Source: JAUVUV01 sp964548275
GTDB lineage: Bacteria > Gemmatimonadota > Glassbacteria > GWA2-58-10
Reading direction: 5' to 3'
Assembly: GCA_964548275.1 (NCBI GenBank)
Contig: CAZJQI010000017.1
Coordinates: 1-64,000, forward strand
DNA: 64,000 bases
Below are positions 16,796-25,492 of the stretch, in pieces (the stretch's first letter is position 1; the number at the start of each line of letters is the position of its first letter). The translations under genes were made by a program, and so were the position numbers. The notes under the pieces are model-generated. The model saw nothing but the letters and a program-made list of their open reading frames with translations. It did not search any database and had not been told where the DNA came from.

Positions 16796-18145
16796 TCAGG
16801 GAAGCAGCACGGCTGCCAGAAGCAGGCAACCGAGCGCCCCGGTAAGACCCATCAACCCCGTGGCTGTGGTGTAAACCCGGTAAGCGGTAGGCACCGGGAT
16901 TCCCGCCATTTGCGAGACAACCCAGAAATAGCTGTCGTTGGCATGGCTGACAGTCATCGAGCCGCAGCCGATAGCGACCACAGCCAGTGCGGGGCCCCAA
17001 CCGGCAGTGCCCAGTCCGAGTGGCTCGAGCATGGGCATCACGATTGCCGCGGATGTAATCATCGCAACAGTGCTGCTGCCCTGGGCGCTTTTGAGCGCTG
17101 CAGCCAGCATGAACGGCGCCAGCACTCCTGCTTTCCAGGTTCCCAGTACCTCCTGCAGAGTATTACCCAGCTCTGAGGAGCGGATCACCTGGCCGAACGC
17201 TCCGCCAGCGGCGGTAACAGCCAGCACCATGGCGCAGGATTTAACACCCGCGGCGATCCATTTCCTGCGTGGCGAGACCGGCCCTGCCAGGGGAAAGCTG
17301 AGGGCAAGCCCCACGGCCAGGGCAAAAACCGGGTTTCCGGCACCACGCATTAAACCTGAGGCAATTCCGTCCCCGAATACCCCTCCCTCGACTTTTGCCA
17401 TAGAGCCGAGAGTGATGAGCAAAAGAGGAACAAGGATAGGCAGCATGGATTTTACAGCACCCGGTATTTTTTCCTCGCCGGTTTCTTCTAAGCCTCTAAT
17501 TTCGCGGTCAATATCAGCCGATTCATCCGGCAGCCTTTCCCCTGCAAACCGCAAAGACCACAGGTTGCCGACCAAGGCAAGCAGCAAAGCCAGAGGCAGG
17601 CCAAGAATAATCACTCTGCCGAGATCAGCCCCCAGCATCTCGGCAGCGGCAATCGGACCCGGTGTGGGTGGAACCAGGCAGTGGGTTGCATAGAGCCCGG
17701 TCGCCAGGCAGACCGCCAGGGCGAGCCTGCCGGCTGCGGCCTTGCGGGCCAGGGCGCGCGCCAGGGGAACCAGCACGATAAACCCGGAGTCGCAGAAAAC
17801 CGGAATCGACACAATAAAGCCGGTGAGACTGAGCGCCAGGGGAGTACGTTTTTTGCCCACCGCGCGGATCATGCTGTTTGCAATCGCACTCGAGGCCCCG
17901 GTGCGCTCGAGAAATACGCCGATTATCGCCCCGAAAATGATTACCAGGCCCACCCCGCCAAGGGTGTTGCCGAAACCGGTCTTGATAGTCTCCAGAGTCT
18001 TTTCGATATCCATCCCGGCGGCGATTCCAAAAATGAAAGCACAGGCCACGAGCAACAAAAACGCGTCCGCCTTCCAGCGCCCTGTTGCCACCATGATCAG
18101 GATTACCATCAGGACAAGCACTACCCCGAGACCGATTCCGCTCAT
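16796..18145 (-). CDS. GntP-family permease (gluconate:H+ symporter type)
   Basis: 449 residues, ATG with GGAGAG upstream, with about a dozen hydrophobic spans across its length. Motifs of the GntP family are visible: ALSLTGFIVSIPVFCDSGFIVLVPLARAL near residue 115, LVPPTPGPIAAAEMLGADLG, SSTVAMITSAAIVMP and MTVSHANDSYFWVVSQM. It imports gluconate or a related sugar acid across the cytoplasmic membrane by proton symport; the exact substrate cannot be read. No catabolic gene adjoins it. The many nearby sugar-active genes fit an aldonate source. Confidence 0.88.
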   Translation of the reverse strand: MSGIGLGVVLVLMVILIMVATGRWKADAFLLLVACAFIFGIAAGMDIEKTLETIKTGFGNTLGGVGLVIIFGAIIGVFLERTGASSAIANSMIRAVGKKRTPLALSLTGFIVSIPVFCDSGFIVLVPLARALARKAAAGRLALAVCLATGLYATHCLVPPTPGPIAAAEMLGADLGRVIILGLPLALLLALVGNLWSLRFAGERLPDESADIDREIRGLEETGEEKIPGAVKSMLPILVPLLLITLGSMAKVEGGVFGDGIASGLMRGAGNPVFALAVGLALSFPLAGPVSPRRKWIAAGVKSCAMVLAVTAAGGAFGQVIRSSELGNTLQEVLGTWKAGVLAPFMLAAALKSAQGSSTVAMITSAAIVMPMLEPLGLGTAGWGPALAVVAIGCGSMTVSHANDSYFWVVSQMAGIPVPTAYRVYTTATGLMGLTGALGCLLLAAVLLP

Positions 18146-18321
18146 TGCAACTCTCCTGTGGATGGATTCGAGATAAAATTATTTCGGCCAATATAGCCGG
18201 TCTTTCAACGGTCTGTCAATCTGCAGGAAAATATTTTTTCTGTCGTGCAAAATTAAAGAACTGTATTTTATTATCAACTGGATACAGTATAAAAATCTTT
18301 TGCCGGAGTTTATCTGTTCAA

Positions 18322-18870
18322 ATGGCCGTACGCGTTTGCCCCTGGTGGCTTGCTTATACATTCGATAATCCTTTGCGCAGGCTGGTTCACAATCCGGAGA
18401 AGATTCTGGGCCCGTACCTGGAAGAGGGAATGACAGTACTGGACACAGGCTGCGGGATGGGATTTTTCTCGATCGCGATGGCGCACCTGGTGGGCTCAGG
18501 CGGCAAGGTTATCGCAGTGGACGTGCAGCCGCAGATACTCGAAGTGCTCAAGAAGCGGGCTGAAAAAGCCGGTGTTTCCGAGCGGATTGTTACGGTATGC
18601 TGCAAGCAAAACAAACTGAGTGTAAGCAAAAAAGCGGATTTCGCCCTGGCTTTCTATATGGTGCACGAGGTGCCGGACAGGGGGATTTTTTTCAGGCAGG
18701 TTATCTCCTGTCTCAAGCCCGGGGCCAGGTTCTTCCTGGTAGAACCCCGAGCTCACGTATCTCGTTCAGCTTTCAAAAGAACCGTGGAAATCGCCCGGGC
18801 CGCCGGGCTGATACCTGCAAGGAAACCCCGGATACTGTTCAGCTTTGTTCAGTTATTCAAAGCCCCTTAA
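18322..18870 (+). CDS. Class I SAM-dependent methyltransferase
   Basis: 182 residues from the ATG at 18322, where homology to methyltransferases begins (CPWWLAYTFDNPLRRLVHNP, then GMTVLDTGCGMGFFSIAMAHLVG). The frame is open further upstream but that part looks non-coding. SAM motif I is followed by VIAVDVQPQILEVLKKRAEKAG and ADFALAFYMVHEVPDRGIFF, with LKPGARFFLVEP. The N-terminal CPWWL...L-RR-HNP feature occurs in a small-molecule methyltransferase subfamily often annotated as UbiE-like. It is the last host-like gene before the AT-rich R-M island. Confidence 0.8.
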   Translation: MAVRVCPWWLAYTFDNPLRRLVHNPEKILGPYLEEGMTVLDTGCGMGFFSIAMAHLVGSGGKVIAVDVQPQILEVLKKRAEKAGVSERIVTVCCKQNKLSVSKKADFALAFYMVHEVPDRGIFFRQVISCLKPGARFFLVEPRAHVSRSAFKRTVEIARAAGLIPARKPRILFSFVQLFKAP

Positions 18871-18982
18871 GAAAAGACTTTTAAACGATTTAAAAAAGCA
18901 GTTGTAAAGTATTGTTTTCACTACAAAAATTTAATAAATTGAAATTAATAAAGTTTAAAATTGAATAAGGAAGGATATATGA

Positions 18983-20044
18983 ATGAAACATAATAGCCTG
19001 CCAAAAGACTGCTTTAAGAACGGCCGCCTCTTGATACTTGGGAACAATTTAGACGTTTTAAAAGAATTGAAAAGCATTCATTCGGTGACAGAGAAAGTTA
19101 AACTTGTTTATATTGACCCGCCTTTTGGTACAAAGCAATTGTTTAATATTACAGACCACAGGGTTGCCACTATAAGTCGTGCAAATGGCGGAAGAATAGC
19201 ATATAGCGATGAATTATTTGGGAACGATTATTTAGAGTTTCTCGCTGAACGTTTAGGATTAATACGAGATTTAATGGCTGACGATGGGTCCATTTATGTA
19301 CATATAGATACGAAAATGGGGCATTACGTGAAATGTGTTATGGATGATATTTTTGGACAGGATCATTTCATTAATGATATAACGAGAATAAAGTGCAATC
19401 CCAAAAACTTCCAAAGAAAAGGATATGGAAATATTAAAGACATTATTTTATTTTATTCAAAAACTGATGAATATATTTGGAATAACCCAAGAGAATCAAT
19501 AGATATTGAGTTAGATCCACGATTCCGTTCCGTTGATGATAAGGGAAGGCGATACACAACCACTCCTTTACATGCACCGGGAGAAACATTAAATGGTGCC
19601 ACGGGAAAACCATGGAGAGGGATGTCACCTCCAGCTGGAAGACATTGGAGATATCCACCTGAGGTTTTGGAGGAACTTGATAGAAAAGGCTTAATAGAGT
19701 GGTCGTCAACCGGAAATCCTAGAAAAAAGCTTTATGCTGACGATATTAAAAAAGCTGGAGTAAAAGTACAGGATGTTTGGAAATATAAGGATCCACAGAA
19801 TCCCAAATACCCTACAGAAAAAAACCTGGAAATGTTAAAGATGATTATTCAAGCTTCTTCAAATAAAGGTGATATAGTGATGGATGCTTTTTGTGGTTCT
19901 GGTGCTACTTTGATTGCTGCAGAGGCACTTAGACGCCATTATATAGGAATTGATTCTTCAAAAGATGCAATGAACTTAGCAAAGAAAAAATTGTTTAATT
20001 ATAATTTCTATACCCTTACAGATAAGGCTCTTTCTTTAAAATGA
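18983..20044 (+). CDS. Type II DNA methyltransferase (beta class, DPPF)
   Basis: 353 residues, ATG with GGAAGGA upstream. Catalytic motif DPPF is at 45-48 (LVYIDPPFGTKQLFN) and SAM motif FCGSG at 303-307 (VMDAFCGSGATLIAAEALRR). The DPPF-before-FCGSG order is that of beta-class amino-methyltransferases, most likely N6-adenine. It protects the host from the endonuclease encoded next. Codons are strongly A/T-ending, unlike every flanking gene, and the stop overlaps the endonuclease start (ATGA). This indicates horizontal acquisition as a unit. The recognition site cannot be read from sequence. Confidence 0.9.
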   Translation: MKHNSLPKDCFKNGRLLILGNNLDVLKELKSIHSVTEKVKLVYIDPPFGTKQLFNITDHRVATISRANGGRIAYSDELFGNDYLEFLAERLGLIRDLMADDGSIYVHIDTKMGHYVKCVMDDIFGQDHFINDITRIKCNPKNFQRKGYGNIKDIILFYSKTDEYIWNNPRESIDIELDPRFRSVDDKGRRYTTTPLHAPGETLNGATGKPWRGMSPPAGRHWRYPPEVLEELDRKGLIEWSSTGNPRKKLYADDIKKAGVKVQDVWKYKDPQNPKYPTEKNLEMLKMIIQASSNKGDIVMDAFCGSGATLIAAEALRRHYIGIDSSKDAMNLAKKKLFNYNFYTLTDKALSLK

Positions 20045-20811
20045 ATGAATGGTCAAGAAGAACTCTTGAAATTGTAAACAATGAAAACTACTTGGATAAA
20101 TTACAGCGCATTTATCCAAATATAGAAAATCCGCCACGAACAATTAGTGCTGAAACCAAATCGCTTATCAGGAGGTCGTTCGATGAACGTAACTGTGAAA
20201 GTCTTTTAAATACACTGCTTGATTTAAAGAAATTCCCTTTCAAGGATTCTTATGTGGCTTTCCTGAGAAAAGATAGAGATGCAATAGCAAGAAATCCTGA
20301 GACCGCTAACAGAATTTGTAATAATTTGTATAACATGGGTTTCCGTAAAATAATAAAGGGGATTACCCAACCGAAAGAAGCAAATACACAAAGAGGGCCG
20401 CAATATAGAAATTGGCTAAGAGCAAGATTTTTATGTGTAGATATTAATGCCTTTAGGACATCAACCGAAAGTGTTGTTATATTGAAGGCTTCAGAAAGAG
20501 CTGCACGCGATTTTTGCAATAGAGAAATGGGTGTTGGTATAAGCAAGCAACCAGACATGGTGGCTAAATCAGGTACAAGATATGTAATCGGCGAGGCAAA
20601 ATTTTTATCGTCGAGTGGCGGCAATCAGGGAAGGGCATTTGATGATGGAATGACTTTAGCTACAAACAATCAGGGTTCTGCTTTTAAGGTTTTTGTTCTC
20701 GATGGCATTCATTGGATAGATAGAGGTTCTGACCAATACAGAAGAATAGAATATGGTACTGCAGCAGTCTTTTCAGCCCTCCTTTTAGAAGAATTCTTGG
20801 AATCTATTTAA
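20041..20811 (+). CDS. Type II restriction endonuclease (PD-(D/E)xK)
   Basis: 256 residues starting in the methyltransferase stop codon. A PD-(D/E)xK active site is visible: PD at 171-172 (KQPDMVAKSGTRYVIG) and EAK at 185-187 (GEAKFLSSSGGNQGRAFDDG), with further strand FKVFVLDGIHWID. The order and coupling with the methyltransferase make it the cognate endonuclease. The N-terminal 120 residues, helical and basic, are probably for DNA recognition. The family (Tsp45I-like or another) is not certain. It is AT-rich like its partner. Confidence 0.8.
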   Translation: MNEWSRRTLEIVNNENYLDKLQRIYPNIENPPRTISAETKSLIRRSFDERNCESLLNTLLDLKKFPFKDSYVAFLRKDRDAIARNPETANRICNNLYNMGFRKIIKGITQPKEANTQRGPQYRNWLRARFLCVDINAFRTSTESVVILKASERAARDFCNREMGVGISKQPDMVAKSGTRYVIGEAKFLSSSGGNQGRAFDDGMTLATNNQGSAFKVFVLDGIHWIDRGSDQYRRIEYGTAAVFSALLLEEFLESI

Positions 20812-20840
20812 AGTTAGAATTGTAGGCATTTTAATTTTTA

Positions 20841-20868
20841 CATAAAGCACGGCGTGCTGTGCCCCTGC
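20841..20868. repeat. REP-like palindrome, degenerate copy
   Basis: A 28-bp palindrome whose core GCACGGCGTGC is shared with the element at 54660. The right arm GTGCCCCTGC is near the consensus, the left arm is decayed. It lies between the convergent endonuclease and FG-GAP genes, where it may also act as a weak bidirectional terminator. Confidence 0.5.
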
Positions 20869-20902
20869 GCTTATACACGGTCGAATTTATCACCAACAGT
20901 GC

Positions 20903-23900
20903 TTACAGCGCCAGGTTCTCGTAGAGCAGGACCCGCGAGTGGCTCCAGCCGATCGAGATGATGTCAAGGTCACCGTCACTGTCGATATCAACCGTTATTG
21001 CGCCGTCATGGTGCTCATCCCCGGTATGAACCAGGTATTTCTTCCATAACTTTCCCTTGCCGTCGAGATTCTGGAAAACGAACAGCCGCGCGGTCTCAGG
21101 CTCTGCGTAATTGTGCTCGCCCACCACCACGTCCGGGTCGCCGTCGGTGTCCATGTCCGCCACATCGAGGCTCATTGGCCCTACCACCTCGGCGATCATG
21201 TGCTCTGTCCAGAGTTTGTTTCCCGGGAGCGGGTTCTCATACCAGGCGAGCTTACCTGGGGTGTTGATCGCCTCGTAGCCCACCACAGCGTCAGATCTGC
21301 CGTCGCCATTCATATCCGCAAGCCTGTTGCGATCCGGAGAATCGCCGGTTTCGAACAGTTTATGCACGCTCACGGATTCACCCAGGTTCTCGATCCAGAG
21401 GGTTCCCAGAAGAATGTCCGGGTCGCCGTCACTGTCGATATCGCCCACCGAGACCTGCTCATCCTGCGAGACGTCGGTTACTTTCATCCAGCTCCACTGC
21501 TCGGCTGCCGGGTCGTCCGGAAGGAGAAAAGCCTGGATGCCCTGATCGGCCTTGTGCCAGGAAAGGGCCACAGCCAGCGGCCCGCCGGGACCTGTACGGG
21601 CCACCTCGATACCCTGAAGGAAATCCCCTTGAGCGGCCGGTATATTTTTCAGGAGCTTGAATCTGCCGCCGCCGGTATTGCGCGCCCAGACAAACTGTGC
21701 GCTCGGTTCCGAGCCTTTGCCGGTGGTACCCAGCACATCAAGCAGGCCGTCGCTGTCAAAATCATAGATTGCGGCCATGTTGCGCAAGGGGTTTCCCAGA
21801 CTCCTGCGAAGCCACTTTCCACCTGGAGAGCCGGGGTTGGGGTACCACCAGCCGCCGGTGACTATATCCTTATATCCGTCCCCGTCCAGGTCGCCGGCAG
21901 AAATAAACACCGAGCGCCAGGGTTTTTCGTCATCGATCACGTGGCGGCTCCATTTATTCAGGGGCAGGGCGGCAGTGGTGCCCAGGTTGTTGCGCCAGAG
22001 GTCGACATAGGCCAGACTGTCCTGGGCCACGGAGCGCCAGTTGGAGCCGAAAATGTCAGTATCGCCGTCACCGTCGAAATCACCCAGGCGGATGCAATGA
22101 GAACCCGTATTGGAAAGCACCTGTTTCCGCCAGCTCAGAGCGCCGCCCTGGTTGATGTAAACAACCACCTCGTCCGGGTCCCCGGACTGGTGCATCTCGG
22201 CAGTGGCCACATCCAGGTCGCCGTCATTGTCCAGGTCTGCTACGCCGAGGCTGTGTCCCTTTTCGAGTGAAGGCCAGATCACGTGCTCAGTCCAGCCGCC
22301 CTGAGCGGGGTCCGGCGGCGCCTCGAACCAACAGACCCGGCTGGTGCCTTCAGCCTCGGTGAGGACCACATCCAGCCTCCCGTCCCCGTTCATGTCCGCC
22401 ACCCTGACCACGGCGTCCTGGTGCCATTGGGTAAAAGTATGCTCAGTCCACGTTGGCCCGGCTATTTTGCCGGGATTCTCGTACCAGAGCCCGCTGATTG
22501 CAATGTCCGGGTCGCTGTCCCGGTCCAGATCGCCCAGAGCGAGCCCCTCGCCGTGCGGACAGATTATTACGCTTTGAGTCCAGGAGTTCGGCCCATCCTG
22601 GCGCCAAACAACGATCCGGTTCCCCTCTTCTGTGCCGAATCCGCTCTGCCCCCGCGAGATTATGTCAAGATCGCCGTCGCCGTCCAGGTCACTCACCTCG
22701 ATATCGTGCGCCCGGCCAGCGCCGATCACATGAAGTTTCCACCCACCCGCTGCCGGATCGCCTGATGGTGCAGGATTTTCGTACCATTCCAGGCGGTTCT
22801 TGTCATAATATTCCGAGATAACAAGATCGTTGTCGCCGTCGTTGTCCAGATCCGCCACCTCGGCATCGCAGCTCCATCTTCCGGAAGAGGCGAGTTCGTG
22901 CCTGGTCCAGCGCGGAGAGCGGTACCAGAGGAGAGGGCCTCCGCTGCTGGAAGCCACTACCAGGTCTTCCACGCCGTCGCCATCCAGGTCACCGGCGGTT
23001 TTCGTATGCGGGTCAGCCGGGCCGTCCTCATCGATAATAATGTGCTCGAAAGGCACCGAAACTGTATCTTCAAACGCAGCCCCGCCGTTGATCCGGAAAT
23101 CCAGCCTGGGAGTCTCCCAGTTATACGGCTTGCCCATGATATCGATATCGCCGTCGCCATCCAGGTCGGCTGCCTTTGACTCGTGGTTTCCGTAGCCCTC
23201 GGCGACTATCACAGTGCGGAAATGCCCCTGGCCGTCTCCCAGGAATGCGTAAATCTTGGCATCCGGGTTGCGGCCGTCAAGGCGCATCTCGGCGCAGAAA
23301 ACATCCAGGTTTCCGTCTCGGTTCAGGTCGATAATCTGAAGACTGTGGCCGTGCCAGACATCGTGACCCAGAAGATCCCGGCCGATCCACCTGTCTTCTT
23401 TCCACTCGTACCACTTTATCGGGCCCACGCCGTCGCCGATCACGAAAACAACCTCGGGCCTGCCCCCTTTTTTCAACTGTCCCGCAGCGGCGCGGGTGAA
23501 ATGCTGGGCCGGATCGATCTCCTCTACCTCGAAAGTGGTCCCCTCTACATGCCTGAACCAGCGGCCGCCGCCGAGGATGTCGAGCCTGCCGTCGCTGTCG
23601 ATATCCGCCGCGGCCAGACCCTCGTGCTCATTACTTCTCATCCAACTTGGAAACTCAATGTTTGCCGCAAGCTTTGTGTCCGGCTTCCAGGCGTAAATTT
23701 CTACAAGCTGCCAGGGTTCGGTATTGCGAGGGGCTTCCGGGATTTCAGCCAGAAAAAGCTTTCTTGCATGCTGGTTCCAGAAAACCAGCTCCGCCTTGCC
23801 GTCGCTGTCAAAATCGCCGAATATCTGGTCGTGATGCTTGCCTTTGCCCTCCTGTTTGATCTCGCGCCTGATCCAGGGCCTATCAGGGCTAAAATCCGGA

Positions 23901-24304
23901 TACGGGTTTTCCCACCACCAGACCCTGTTGCTGGAGGCATCCCCGCCCATGACAAGATCAACATCGCCGTCGGAGTCGATATCATGACAGGCTCCTCCTG
24001 CCTCGATTGAAAGGGTCGTGGAGTCGATAACCAGCCGCTGCCAGCCCCCGGCGTGATGTCTGTACCAGACAAGTGACGGCGGCGCTTTCCGGCAGCCGAT
24101 CACTATGTCGTTGACTCCGTCTCTGTCGATATCGGCTACCAGGGAGGCTGTCTGCTGGGTGGAGTTGCCCGGAGGTGGAATCTCACCGGTGAGGGTGGAA
24201 ATGTGCCTCCAGCCCAGGTTATCTTTAGCTGAAACAGTTTCACCTTTTTTCGCAGGTGTGCAGCAGAGCAAAGCAATGAGCAGAAAATACAGGATAAGGT
24301 GCAT
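20903..24304 (-). CDS. Giant FG-GAP/VCBS-repeat lipoprotein
   Basis: 1133 residues, ATG with GGAGG about 6 bases upstream. The N-terminus is a lipoprotein signal with lipobox LLCC (about residues 12-15), so it is probably anchored in the outer membrane. The rest is built of about 19 calcium-binding loops of the type D-x-D-x-DG-x-x-D-(I/L/V), as in DIDSDGDVDLVMG, DLDGDGDIDIMG and DIDSDGDLDIIS. These are spaced 45-70 residues apart with W-x-ENP strands between them, typical of FG-GAP/VCBS blades of integrin-like beta-propellers. A surface carbohydrate- or protein-binding role is likely. It is flanked by convergent and co-directional genes with no shared promoter visible. Confidence 0.85.
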   Translation of the reverse strand: MHLILYFLLIALLCCTPAKKGETVSAKDNLGWRHISTLTGEIPPPGNSTQQTASLVADIDRDGVNDIVIGCRKAPPSLVWYRHHAGGWQRLVIDSTTLSIEAGGACHDIDSDGDVDLVMGGDASSNRVWWWENPYPDFSPDRPWIRREIKQEGKGKHHDQIFGDFDSDGKAELVFWNQHARKLFLAEIPEAPRNTEPWQLVEIYAWKPDTKLAANIEFPSWMRSNEHEGLAAADIDSDGRLDILGGGRWFRHVEGTTFEVEEIDPAQHFTRAAAGQLKKGGRPEVVFVIGDGVGPIKWYEWKEDRWIGRDLLGHDVWHGHSLQIIDLNRDGNLDVFCAEMRLDGRNPDAKIYAFLGDGQGHFRTVIVAEGYGNHESKAADLDGDGDIDIMGKPYNWETPRLDFRINGGAAFEDTVSVPFEHIIIDEDGPADPHTKTAGDLDGDGVEDLVVASSSGGPLLWYRSPRWTRHELASSGRWSCDAEVADLDNDGDNDLVISEYYDKNRLEWYENPAPSGDPAAGGWKLHVIGAGRAHDIEVSDLDGDGDLDIISRGQSGFGTEEGNRIVVWRQDGPNSWTQSVIICPHGEGLALGDLDRDSDPDIAISGLWYENPGKIAGPTWTEHTFTQWHQDAVVRVADMNGDGRLDVVLTEAEGTSRVCWFEAPPDPAQGGWTEHVIWPSLEKGHSLGVADLDNDGDLDVATAEMHQSGDPDEVVVYINQGGALSWRKQVLSNTGSHCIRLGDFDGDGDTDIFGSNWRSVAQDSLAYVDLWRNNLGTTAALPLNKWSRHVIDDEKPWRSVFISAGDLDGDGYKDIVTGGWWYPNPGSPGGKWLRRSLGNPLRNMAAIYDFDSDGLLDVLGTTGKGSEPSAQFVWARNTGGGRFKLLKNIPAAQGDFLQGIEVARTGPGGPLAVALSWHKADQGIQAFLLPDDPAAEQWSWMKVTDVSQDEQVSVGDIDSDGDPDILLGTLWIENLGESVSVHKLFETGDSPDRNRLADMNGDGRSDAVVGYEAINTPGKLAWYENPLPGNKLWTEHMIAEVVGPMSLDVADMDTDGDPDVVVGEHNYAEPETARLFVFQNLDGKGKLWKKYLVHTGDEHHDGAITVDIDSDGDLDIISIGWSHSRVLLYENLAL

Positions 24305-24349
24305 TGTGACCTCCAGGGGAAATTTTAAGCGAGAAAATTTTCAGCAGGG

Positions 24350-25414
24350 TCAGGCGACAAAAATATAGTCCTCTCCTTCGCAGTAGCCCAGGGGGTCGAG
24401 GTTTGCGCGGACATTCTCCCGGGCGCCTTTCTGGCCCACCGCGCCGAGTATCAGGCCGGTTTCGCCAGGTGCGGGAAGGTCCTCGGCCCTGACCACCAGT
24501 ACCCCGTGGATTTTCTTTCCGATCTTGCGCGGATTGACCTCGACCAGGTAGCGCACCTGTATCCCCTCGGCCAAAAATGCCTTGAGCCAGGCCTTGCCCA
24601 CAGGGCCTGCGCCGCAGATCGAGACCGGCCGTGAGCCGTCCTCCAGCCTGAGTTTTTTAAGGTAATGCAATTTCAGCTTGCGGAAACTTTCCTCGCTGTA
24701 ACGGGCATCCGTGCGCGAGACGCGCTCCTGGTGATCGCGCCATAGGTGGAGCACCCTTGGCACACCCCCCAGGCGCCAGCCGGATTCGGCGAAACGGAAA
24801 ACCAGGTCGTAGTCCTCGGGCAAACCACGGAAATCACGGTAGCCACCCACTTCTTCAAAAGCCTCTCTCCTGAACATCAGGCTGGGATTGGCCAGGGGGC
24901 ATTCGACAAAAAGCTCGCGGACAATCCCGGCATGTGTCGACTCGACAGAATCTTTCTCAGCTAAAAGACTGTTGAGCCAATTCTCGTAATGGAGCAGCCC
25001 GGTGCGCAGTTGCTTTCGCGGGAAATAGCGCACCCGGGAGCCGACAATCCCGAGCCGCGGCTCTCTCTCCAACAGGGCAAGCTGAGCGGCCACTCTGTCC
25101 GGGTGGGCGATATCATCGGCATCCATGCGGGCGATAAAATCCCCGCGGCATTGGGCCTGCCCGGTAACCGCCGCGGCAACCTGCCCCTGGCGGGTGGTAG
25201 AGATAAGCCTTATACGCGGGTTTGTGCGAGCCAGCTTTTCCAGTAGCTCCAGGGTGCCGTCCGTGCTGCCGTCATTTATTACTACCAACTCGAGCGGTGG
25301 AGCATTCCGCTGGCCGAGCACGGAGTTAATCGCCTGTTCAACAGTCGCCGAGGCATTGTACACCGGGAGAAGAAAGCTTACCAGAGAAAGCCCCGCCATA
25401 AATTCGAACTCCAT
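24350..25414 (-). CDS. Family 2 glycosyltransferase with C-terminal Rossmann-like domain
   Basis: 354 residues from the ATG at 25414; a later ATG at 25399 is also possible. The N-terminal GT-A fold shows SFLLPVYNASATVEQAINSVL, the nucleotide-binding VVINDGSTDGTLELLE, a DAD metal site (ARMDADDIAHPDRVA), and GLPEDYDLVFRFAESGWRL with the catalytic-base ED region. After residue 260 a second domain, VSICGAGPVGKAWLKAFLAEG with LVEVNPRKIGKKIHG, looks like an NAD/SAM-type Rossmann fold. This occurs in some polysaccharide glycosyltransferases and may act on the nucleotide sugar. It is cytoplasmic and probably serves surface glycan synthesis. Confidence 0.82.
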   Translation of the reverse strand: MEFEFMAGLSLVSFLLPVYNASATVEQAINSVLGQRNAPPLELVVINDGSTDGTLELLEKLARTNPRIRLISTTRQGQVAAAVTGQAQCRGDFIARMDADDIAHPDRVAAQLALLEREPRLGIVGSRVRYFPRKQLRTGLLHYENWLNSLLAEKDSVESTHAGIVRELFVECPLANPSLMFRREAFEEVGGYRDFRGLPEDYDLVFRFAESGWRLGGVPRVLHLWRDHQERVSRTDARYSEESFRKLKLHYLKKLRLEDGSRPVSICGAGPVGKAWLKAFLAEGIQVRYLVEVNPRKIGKKIHGVLVVRAEDLPAPGETGLILGAVGQKGARENVRANLDPLGYCEGEDYIFVA

Positions 25415-25492
25415 CAAACGTCTCAGGGGCGGCCGGTCGGCTGCCCCTGCACATTTTCAGCTCTCTTGAGCTAAATCGATCATATCACGTTT

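Noticed and set aside
21113..22270. 385-codon plus-strand frame inside the FG-GAP gene
   Set aside because: Its histidine- and valine-rich runs are the complement of the repeated Asp/Gly codons of the calcium loops; it is a shadow of that gene.
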